DNA from: Aestuariivita sp.
Lineage (GTDB): Bacteria > Pseudomonadota > Alphaproteobacteria > Rhodobacterales > Rhodobacteraceae
Reading direction: 5' to 3'
Assembly: GCA_026710055.1 (NCBI GenBank)
Contig: JAPORV010000135.1
Location: 1 to 44,694, forward strand
Length of the DNA: 44,694 nucleotides
Part shown: positions 30,727-37,219 of the stretch, in pieces
Layout of the letters: every line of letters starts with the position of its first letter
How positions within the stretch are numbered: the first letter of the stretch is position 1
Notes under the pieces: generated by a model
What the model was told of the DNA's origin: nothing
The model's input: only the letters and a program-made list of their open reading frames with translations
The model's database searches: none
Program-made: the position numbers and the translations under genes

Positions 30727-30860
30727 CCATTTTTTGTCTCTCCTATCACACCGGTTTCATTTGAACACAAAACCACAAAACCCGTGCTTTCCGCACATTT
30801 TACATAATTCCACGAAAACCATAACTACTGCTTTCCTATAAATGTTCTTATGGGAAACTC

Positions 30861-31053
30861 AGCAATTCCCGCTAGAATATTTTTTCTTTTATTTTCATAT
30901 AGTTACGCAATTTAAAAAAATTATTTTTCGTAAAATTTCTGCACCAAAATTGAAACTTTAATATTATTTTCGGAATATTTTTTTCTAGTTTTCTCAAAGA
31001 CTTAGAGTTCGAATGACACTCGTTACTATTCACCCGAGTTAGCGGGAATTGCT
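30861..31053 (-). mobile_element. MITE-like element, copy 2 (193 bp)
   Basis: Perfect 14-base inverted ends: AGCAATTCCCGCTA (30861-30874) and TAGCGGGAATTGCT (31040-31053). Read from the minus strand, its first 75 or so bases match copy 1 (12102-12195) with about three differences, and the other end also matches (GAAAAAATATTCTAGCGG against GAAAAAATGTTCTAGCGG). About 100 AT-rich bases in the middle are absent from copy 1. It lies 134 bases after argG and ends directly next to broken coding fragments. Confidence 0.8.
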
Positions 31054-31054
31054 A

Positions 31055-31269
31055 TAGAAAAGCCGTTGAAAATGAGCAGGCCAATGAAGCAATGGCAGAA
31101 ACAGCCAAGACACTGCATGGGTATTTAGCTACCATAACTACAGTGGTTGATACTAAATAGACCTGATGAAACTGACCAAGGCTTAACTGGCGATTTACTG
31201 CAAGTCTATATGGCAGCTGAAAAAGCCAGTGACGGAATGGGATCAGAGGAAAAGTCCAAGTTATGGTAA
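31055..31269 (+). pseudogene. Broken unrecognised coding fragments
   Basis: Two short open stretches in different frames, separated by stops: KAVENEQANEAMAETAKTLH... up to a TAG near 31157, then DETDQGLTGDLLQVYMAAE...SKLW ending at TAA 31267-31269. Composition (Glu, Ala, Thr, Gln) looks coding. I recognise no family. The left edge coincides with the end of the MITE-like copy 2, which may have cut the gene. Confidence 0.35.
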
Positions 31270-31562
31270 TGAAGGTTAAATCGAGCACAACTGAAACAGG
31301 CACTCCCCCAACCAAAGGGACAGCAGTTAATGAGGAAAATATTGGAGCCATAGCCGAAAATGCAAAATTTATTACAGGATCTGGATTTGCTACTGGAGCA
31401 ACAGAAGTAAAAGATCACGCAGTTGGTTCTGAAGTTACAGGATCTTATGCCGGTCAGGCCGGTACGTATAGGGTTCGTCCCAACAAAGGTACAAAGTGCG
31501 ACATAGGATTTGGGAATTTATCCAATCACAACAAATGTTTGACCGGATCTCGGACCTCCTAG
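31263..31562 (+). CDS. Small unrecognised Thr/Gly/Ala-rich open frame
   Basis: An open frame of 99 codons starting at an ATG that overlaps the end of the preceding fragment. It is rich in Thr, Gly, Ala and Glu, without a signal peptide or membrane segment, and contains TGSGFATGATEVKDHAVGSEVTG. It matches no family I know. Because it sits among broken genes, it may itself be a fragment of the same gene shifted in frame. Confidence 0.3.
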   Translation: MVMKVKSSTTETGTPPTKGTAVNEENIGAIAENAKFITGSGFATGATEVKDHAVGSEVTGSYAGQAGTYRVRPNKGTKCDIGFGNLSNHNKCLTGSRTS

Positions 31563-31575
31563 AATCGAAGCCCTA

Positions 31576-32104
31576 TCAGACGGTTGATTTCAGGGGCAGG
31601 ATTCTGATGCTGTTCTGCAGCTTTTCATCCGGGAAATCGTATTCGCCCAGCAGGTTGACATGGGCACCCATGATATGGATGCGGATGCGTTGATGGTGCG
31701 GCGGCATCCGGCATCGTCTTCATCTGCCGCGTGAGATAGATATAGTTCCAGCAGATGATGCCGTTTCGGATCAAGAGGTTGCAGCCTTCGGCGATGGCCC
31801 AGGCATCTGGTTCGGTCTGGCTGAAGGCACAGGGGGTGACGACCACAACGGCACAGGAGAACCTGTTTGCCAGTTCGACTGTGTTGAGTTTTCCTTCGAT
31901 GGCTTGGCGTAATTCGAGACGGTCGGCATACCGCAGAATGAAACAGCGTTTTAATCACCTGCCCGAAAGCCTTAATGATTTAGTACAGCGCGTGTTGACG
32001 GAAATAGAAATTGAGCCGCCGAAAAATTGCGGACGCGGTATTTCCCTTGAGCTTGATGGTGACGACCATGCGCAGAAACTCATCCAAGTTGGGATAGGCT
32101 AGAG
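31576..32104 (-). pseudogene. Broken Tn3-family transposase, carboxy-terminal part
   Basis: Read on the minus strand, three pieces in two frames form the end of a Tn3-type TnpA. The first is FLRMVVTIKLKGNTAS...RRLNFYFRQHALY, then a nonsense codon, then IIKAFGQVIKTL. The second, after a frameshift near 31945, is FILRYADRLELRQAIEGKLNTVELANRF...IAEGCNLLIRNGIICWNYIYLTRQM. The third, after a frameshift near 31700, is HVNLLGEYDFPDEKLQ, the family's closing signature, ending at the TGA at 31576-31578. At least two frameshifts and one stop make it dead. It is clearly more GC-rich than the host genes around it. No Tn3 inverted repeat or resolvase was found next to it. Confidence 0.85.
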
Positions 32105-32608
32105 TTGGTAGAGGGAGAGCACTTCAAGATTAAGGGGGTGCTGCATAACCTTGAAGGTACCCGAGACCTATAGGAGAATGATAAGTATCACTTCCGGAAA
32201 TGGGTGTTAGAACAGGTTGACGGATTCGTAACGACCCCAAAAGGGAGTGATGATGGTATTGACGGCCGCCTGTATTTTGACTTTCCGAACAAAAAAGAAC
32301 TACAGAGCATGATTCTGGAAGTGAAAAGCGGTGCGAATGTGGGCATTGGCGTCGTTCGAGACCTGCGCGGCGTGCTTGCATGAAAAGGAGCGCAAATGGC
32401 TGGGTTGATCATTATGGGAGACCTTGGGGAACGGAAGATGAGCAATTTAAGGGTGGAAATATCGCGGGCCGGAGACTTGGACGTACTTGGCGTAAAATAC
32501 GCGCGGATGCAGATGCTCACCGTTCAGGAGATATTTGACGGCAAGCGGTTCCTCACGCCCACGGTGGCGCAGGGCAAGAGGCTGGCCCAGCCCAGCCGGC
32601 CGTTGTAA
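32102..32608 (+). pseudogene. Broken DNA methyltransferase, carboxy-terminal part
   Basis: One reading frame runs through two internal stops: EHFKIKGVLHNLEGTRDL, TAG at 32171, ENDKYHFRKWVLEQVDGFVT...DDGIDGRLYFDF...EVKSGANVGIGVVRDLRGVLA, TGA at 32381, then MAGLIIMGDLGERKM...GDLDVLGVKYARMQMLTVQEIFDGKRF. This resembles the tail of large site-specific DNA methyltransferases that carry an Mrr-like nuclease-fold extension. The methylase domain itself is missing, so only the last 170 or so codons survive. The TGA looks like a single change from CGA. GC-rich relative to the chromosome. It abuts the dead Tn3 transposase, head to head. Confidence 0.75.
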
Positions 32609-32645
32609 GGAGTTCTATGAAAACCGAGAAAGGAAAAGACTATGA

Positions 32646-32918
32646 ACGCACTTAGATGTCAGTATCCTGAATGGCAGCAACGGGTGCTTCTCAATCAGCT
32701 CCCTCACCCCTCTTAATGCCCGCAACTGTCTGTGCGGGCAGTTAGCTAGGGGAACCGTTACGATTGATGGATCGGCCGTGAGTTGGGACTATTCCTCAAT
32801 TCGGGATAACGGGGGCTGTCAGCCAACGGCACGTGCCGAGCACACGCGGGGCGGTCTCGGGATCGCCCTTTTTCCGCAAACAGGAAAAGCCCAAGACTAC
32901 TCATTCCGATGTTTTTAA
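32646..32918 (+). other. Unrecognised open frame without a start codon
   Basis: About 90 codons stay open between a TGA at 32643 and a TAA at 32916. The translation has SILNGSNGCFSISSLTPL, TVTIDGSAVSWDYSSIRDNGG and Cys pairs, and looks like a secreted or surface-protein fragment, but no family is recognised and no start codon or ribosome binding site is in place. A hairpin with a perfect 8-bp stem (32717-32724 with 32733-32740, TGCCCGCA and complement) lies inside it. Confidence 0.3.
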
Positions 32919-32980
32919 TGTTGGATCACCCTCAGCAATAACCATATTTTGTCATAACCCCGCGTTAATAAGTATGTCGT

Positions 32981-33256
32981 ATTTATTATTATGATTTTGT
33001 AACAGGAAAGACAGGTAAAGAAAAACTCCTGGAGCTAAAAGCGACACAATCCTGTAAGAACATTCCCTCTGATAATTGGACACTTATTGAACCCGACGAA
33101 CGCCATGACTGGATTGCAAAACAGGAAGTGGGTTTTGACGCTCTTGTTCCAATGGGATCGAAAGAGGTCAAAACGGAGAAAACTGACGATACGATTTTCA
33201 AGTTATTCAGTTGTAGAATCGCTACCTCGCGTGATTCATATAGAAATACTCGCTGA
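32981..33256 (+). pseudogene. Fragment of a type ISP restriction-modification protein
   Basis: The frame IYYYDFVTGKTGKEKLLELK...WTLIEPDERHDWIAKQEVGFDALVPMGSKEV...TIFKLFS ends at a TGA at 33254. The pattern of a tyrosine-rich strand, EKL, then 'EPDERHDWI', then 'GSKE', then 'IFKLFS' is what I know from single-chain type ISP restriction-modification enzymes and their relatives. Only about 90 codons remain, without start, helicase or methylase motifs. It is the second restriction-related scrap in this island. Confidence 0.6.
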
Positions 33257-33485
33257 TTGCTGGGAGGAAGGAAACGGTGAATATCGAAGTCCCATTGTTT
33301 CGAGAGGGAGAGGAAATGGTGTAAGCGCCCTATGGAACAATGCAGTCGCTAAAGTGATGAATTGGGATCCGAACTGGTTGACTGAATTGCGATTGCTCTT
33401 GCACGACGAACCACATGTAAAAGCACTTGGAAGAGAAGACTTTATAGAAGAAGACTATGAGAAACGAAGAAACTTAAAAGGTTGA
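33252..33485 (+). pseudogene. Unrecognised coding fragment
   Basis: In the next frame after the type ISP fragment, an open stretch reads ADCWEEGNGEYRSPIVSRG and then WNNAVAKVMNWDPNWLTELRLLL...REDFIEEDYEKRRNLKG, ending in TGA. It looks coding but has no start, and I cannot name its family. It could be a displaced part of the same restriction enzyme or of another gene. Confidence 0.35.
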
Positions 33486-33628
33486 GCTTGATCTGTGAAA
33501 GATTCTGACAATCTTAACAGATCTTCGGTAATTAAAGCCTTTTTTCCCTTATCCAACTTCCTCACCAATTGGCTGAAATATCGGGCAATATCATTCAAAG
33601 CCTGCGTGAATGCATTTGCTAAATTTGT

Positions 33629-34507
33629 TCACTTGCTTAGCATTAAATCTTGCACATCCTTTAGGTCTGGAATAACATCTGCTGTACCATGTCTTGTTAC
33701 CATTATTGATGCAGCAAGATTAGCTTGAGAAATCGCTTGCTGCATTACAAGCCCTTGATGAAGACCTGCCAAAAGAAACCCCGCAAACGTGTCACCAGCG
33801 CCAGTCGTATCAATCGCTCTTGCTTGCCGTGTTGGAAAATCTTGAATACTTCGCGAACTTAACTGAAACCATCGTGAACCATTTTTTCCACGTGTAACGA
33901 TAACGTCATTAACCGATAAATCAAGCAATGAACATGATTTTGATTTTTCCAGTTGCAATGCTTCTACCTCATTTAAGATCAATAAATCAATAAATGGCAA
34001 TACTGAAGATAGTGCTGTATCGTCAAATGGTGCAGCCACATAACAAACGGTTATCCCTAGACGATGGCCCAAAATAGCAGCTTCAATTTGTGCGTTTGTT
34101 TCATTTTGAACAACAAGAAAATCTCCTGGCTGTGCCGATGAAAGTGCTGCTTTAATACCATCTGTTGGAATTTTACGATTTGCACCCGGAAAAACAATAA
34201 TTTGGTTTTCTCCAAATTGGTCAACCACAATTATCGCATGCCCTGTCATTTCATCAACAACAGAAATCTGGCTCGTATCGACACCATATTCCATCAATCG
34301 CTCTACCGCCCAGTGACCATCTGAACCCACAGAGCCTATATGAATGACATGAGCTGCTGCGCGAACGGCCGCGACGGAAATATTTGTGCCTTTACCGCCA
34401 AGAAATTCCGTCTTCTGTCGCGCCACAACCGTTTCTCCAGATTTTGGAAATTCAGCTAATTCATAGACAAAATCAAGATTTATTGATCCTAGATTCCAAA
34501 TTGTCAT
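33629..34507 (-). CDS. PfkB/ribokinase-family sugar kinase
   Basis: Phosphorylates a sugar or nucleoside with ATP. The first PfkB signature GGKGTNISVAAVRAA is near residues 37-51, and the second, DTTGAGDTFAGFLLAGL with catalytic Asp, is near 238-254. ILNEVEAL is also typical. At 292 residues it is complete, and the order of motifs is closest to ribokinase. No ribose transport or other pentose genes are nearby, so the substrate is open. A start ATG lies at 34507, but the upstream TAGATGACAATTTG-like spacing offers no strong ribosome site. It borders the decayed island on its downstream side. Confidence 0.88.
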   Translation of the reverse strand: MTIWNLGSINLDFVYELAEFPKSGETVVARQKTEFLGGKGTNISVAAVRAAAHVIHIGSVGSDGHWAVERLMEYGVDTSQISVVDEMTGHAIIVVDQFGENQIIVFPGANRKIPTDGIKAALSSAQPGDFLVVQNETNAQIEAAILGHRLGITVCYVAAPFDDTALSSVLPFIDLLILNEVEALQLEKSKSCSLLDLSVNDVIVTRGKNGSRWFQLSSRSIQDFPTRQARAIDTTGAGDTFAGFLLAGLHQGLVMQQAISQANLAASIMVTRHGTADVIPDLKDVQDLMLSK

Positions 34508-35168
34508 CTAGCATACCTGGATGAACATACATTGTATTCTTGTAACTTTTCCATCACACTCGTCGGTTGTTTAATAGTCATTTCTTATCTTAAGCTTCAA
34601 ACTATAATACAGTGTCAGATGTTTTACCCCAAAGCGTAAAATTATTATCGACTTTTGTCTTGCATGGTATCTTAAACTTATGTGAGAAAATAACGTCATA
34701 ATCATAAAAGTTAAGGATGAGATAGAGCGATTATCACAACACATCTACATCAACACTCCGTTATAAAGAATTGATTTTTTGAACGAAGGTCTCATTCGGG
34801 ATCGCCTCAGTCAACAAAGATCACATTCTTTACGGAATAGGGATAAGAAATTTTAATGTAAATGAACTCGGCGTAAGTCGAACCGAGTCTGTGAACCTAT
34901 TATTTTTACCAGATTCACAAGTAATTTCACATCAAAGAAAAACAATACCTGTTACTTTGATCCAAGATCCTTACGATTAACGATGCTCAAACATTCTCGT
35001 TGCTTGATAAATGGGTCGTCTCGTTAGTCCCTTCATTTCCAATAACAGCGAACGATCAAGCACCTTGCCAACAAGTAATATTTACTTTAAAAATTAATAT
35101 TGATTATTTTTGATTTTTAGTGATGATTTAAAAATAATCTAGGTAAAAAAGTATTGAGTGAGGAGAAA
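34508..35168. other. Gene-poor region upstream of the sulfite dehydrogenase gene
   Basis: About 0.65 kb, AT-rich, without a recognisable gene. It contains the second copy of the dispersed repeat at 34608-34694. An AAAGAATTGATT string at about 34765 also occurs at about 11584, in the same direction relative to the repeat but at a different distance, which hints at a larger decayed element. Confidence 0.45.
34608..34694 (+). repeat. Dispersed repeat, copy 2 (about 90 bp)
   Basis: Begins ATACAGTGTCA, continues GCGTAAAATTATTATCGACTTTT and ends CTTAAACTTATGTGAGAAAAT. Direct-orientation counterpart of 11267-11352. The differences are scattered, as expected for old copies, and the inverted arm seen in copy 1 is degraded here. 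Confidence 0.65.
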
Positions 35169-36467
35169 ATGTCAGTTGTAAATGAAAAAAAATACTCGAA
35201 ACAGTTAATGTTTACCGATGAGTCGCAAAATTCAAGTCTACAATTGCCTATTGATGAGATTGTAGATAACGACCGGCGTGGCTTTCTGAAACGCACAGGG
35301 GTTGCAACCATTGCCGCAATGGTCGGAACATCCATTCCATTTCAGCACAATCTACCAATTGGCTTCGTTCCAGCGGCCTTAGCACAAGGCAATATCTTAA
35401 GTGGTAAAGATGGATTAACATTACTTAATGACAGGCCTGTCAATGCAGAAACTCCGCCTGAACTTTTAGATGACGGAATCACCCCGACAAACCGCCATTT
35501 TATTCGCAATAATGGTATTCCACCGGAAGATATTGATCCAAAAACTTGGACGCTAACGATTGACGGATTTGTTGATAACCCGATGACGTTGACTATTGCC
35601 GATTTACGCGATCAGTTTGACGTTGTCACAATGGCCTTAACTCTTGAATGTGGTGGCAACGGACGAGGGTTCTTTAACCCGCCCGCCAAAGGCAATCAAT
35701 GGACATATGGCGCTGTTGCTTGTTCCAACTGGACAGGCGTTCGATTGAAAGATGTTCTCAAAAAGGCTGGCGTTCAGTCAACCGTAATTTATACAGCTCA
35801 CTACGGCGCTGATGGTCACTTATCCGGCGACCCGGATAAACTACCAATTTCTCGCGGAATTCCAATCGAAAAAGCAATGACTGAAAATGTTTTGATTGCC
35901 TTTGAAATGAATGGTGATGCGCTTCATCCAATGAACGGTGCCCCATTGCGACTTGTTGTTCCAGGTTGGCCCGCATCAACGGCACAAAAATGGTTAAAGC
36001 GAATTGAGTTGCGTGATCAGGTTCATGATGGCCCCAAAATGACCGGAAAAGCTTATAGAGTTCCTGCCTACAAAGTCTCGCCGGGTCAGGATGTTCCAGA
36101 AGAGGATTTCGTCATTATCGAAAGAATGCCGGTTAAGTCTCTCGTGACTTTCCCTGCAAATGATTCTAACGTCGGATTGCAATCAGATGTTCGCGGTCAT
36201 GCTTGGTCAGGTGACCGAACTGTGGACAAAGTCGAAATCTCCATTGATTTTGGAGCAACCTGGATGCAAGCAGAACTCGACAAACCAGTTAATTCAGGTG
36301 CTTGGCAAAATTGGAGAGCCAATGTTCGTTTTCCACAATCAGGTTACTACGAAGTTTGGGCACGAGCTACTGATAATGAAGGGGTTATGCAACCTTTCGC
36401 TATTGACTGGAACCCTAAAGGTTACCTGAATAATACAATGCATCGCGTTGGTTTGCGCGTAAGTTAA
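35169..36467 (+). CDS. soxC: SoxC-type sulfite dehydrogenase, molybdenum subunit
   Basis: Molybdenum-cofactor enzyme of the sulfite oxidase family that oxidises sulfur intermediates in the periplasm. A Tat signal begins at RRGFLKRTGVATIAAM. The Moco domain has the ligand Cys in TLECGGNGRGFF (residue 166 of the longer frame), NQWTYGAVACSNWTGVRLKDVL and HYGADGHLSGDPDKLPISRGIP. LHPMNGAPLRLVVPGWPAS and the dimerisation domain follow. At about 432 residues it is full length. The ATG at 35169 has AGGAG close by; a TTG at 35154 could also serve. The partner cytochrome follows after a hairpin. No soxXYZAB genes are in the window, so it may act as a stand-alone sulfite dehydrogenase. Confidence 0.88.
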   Translation: MSVVNEKKYSKQLMFTDESQNSSLQLPIDEIVDNDRRGFLKRTGVATIAAMVGTSIPFQHNLPIGFVPAALAQGNILSGKDGLTLLNDRPVNAETPPELLDDGITPTNRHFIRNNGIPPEDIDPKTWTLTIDGFVDNPMTLTIADLRDQFDVVTMALTLECGGNGRGFFNPPAKGNQWTYGAVACSNWTGVRLKDVLKKAGVQSTVIYTAHYGADGHLSGDPDKLPISRGIPIEKAMTENVLIAFEMNGDALHPMNGAPLRLVVPGWPASTAQKWLKRIELRDQVHDGPKMTGKAYRVPAYKVSPGQDVPEEDFVIIERMPVKSLVTFPANDSNVGLQSDVRGHAWSGDRTVDKVEISIDFGATWMQAELDKPVNSGAWQNWRANVRFPQSGYYEVWARATDNEGVMQPFAIDWNPKGYLNNTMHRVGLRVS

Positions 36468-36475
36468 TAAGTTAA

Positions 36476-36500
36476 AGGCGGTACAGGAGTACCGCCTCTT
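36476..36500 (+). terminator. Hairpin terminator between soxC and the cytochrome gene
   Basis: A perfect 9-bp stem AGGCGGTAC (36476-36484) and GTACCGCCT (36489-36497), loop AGGA, followed by CTTTTC. It sits 9 bases after the soxC stop and 27 before the next start, so it probably reduces cytochrome transcription relative to the dehydrogenase rather than separating them fully. Confidence 0.65.
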
Positions 36501-36526
36501 TTCAATAACAATATCGGATAATTATC

Positions 36527-37135
36527 ATGCGTTTCGCAAAAATGCGAAGCTTCATTATTCTTCTATTTTTTCTCGGGTTTAGCACAACCGCGTTTGCCGA
36601 CTTAATCAAAAGAATAGTAACTCATAGCCCCTTAAACGCCGCGTGCATTACGACATCTTGCACTGAGAAATATCACATTGAACGACATCATGAATACAAC
36701 AAAAGTGTATACTTGTTCAGGCTTATTAATACAGCAGTAGAAGCTCCTAGCAGGTCTCAACCCGTGTCTATCTTTGATGAATTTGAAAATACACGAACTC
36801 TTGAAAACCATCATGTCTTTATCGCAAGTAATCAGTTCACTTTAAATGAAACCACTTACTCTGCATCTAAAAACACCGAAAATTACGAGTTTGGATTATT
36901 GTTTGACGCGCCTGGTGTTGAAATAACATACTACACCTGCATCGCTTGCCATTCTGAAAGAATTATCGCTCAACAAGGTCTTTCCCGGAAAAGCTGGGAT
37001 GAGATGCTTGATTGGATGGTAGAAGAACAGGGAATGTTAGAACTTGATGAGCAGGATCGAATAGAAATACTTGATTATCTTTCGACACATTACAACGAAG
37101 ACCGGCCAAACTTTCCTTACCAGAATAAAAAATAA
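36527..37135 (+). CDS. Periplasmic monohaem cytochrome c partner of the sulfite dehydrogenase
   Basis: A signal peptide (1-24, ending TAFA) is followed by a long region without known fold. One haem site is present, CIACH, near residue 137, in the context YYTCIACHSERIIAQQGLSRKSWDEMLDWMVEEQGM...IEILDYLSTHYNEDRPNFPY, typical of cytochrome c subunits of sulfite-oxidising enzymes. The Met of EEQGM could be the sixth haem ligand. At 202 residues it is complete. GGATAAT lies about eight bases upstream of the ATG. It follows soxC in the same direction and would take electrons from it to the respiratory chain. Confidence 0.85.
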   Translation: MRFAKMRSFIILLFFLGFSTTAFADLIKRIVTHSPLNAACITTSCTEKYHIERHHEYNKSVYLFRLINTAVEAPSRSQPVSIFDEFENTRTLENHHVFIASNQFTLNETTYSASKNTENYEFGLLFDAPGVEITYYTCIACHSERIIAQQGLSRKSWDEMLDWMVEEQGMLELDEQDRIEILDYLSTHYNEDRPNFPYQNKK

Positions 37136-37219
37136 CATCAATCATTCAGACCTATCAACTTTTAATCTTTCTTTCCCGATCTTTATTTTTACCAAAACTA
37201 AAAGATAAGAGTGCATTCA

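Noticed and set aside
32717-32740. GC-rich hairpin as a terminator
   Set aside because: No T-run follows and no gene ends just upstream; more likely incidental within the decayed island.
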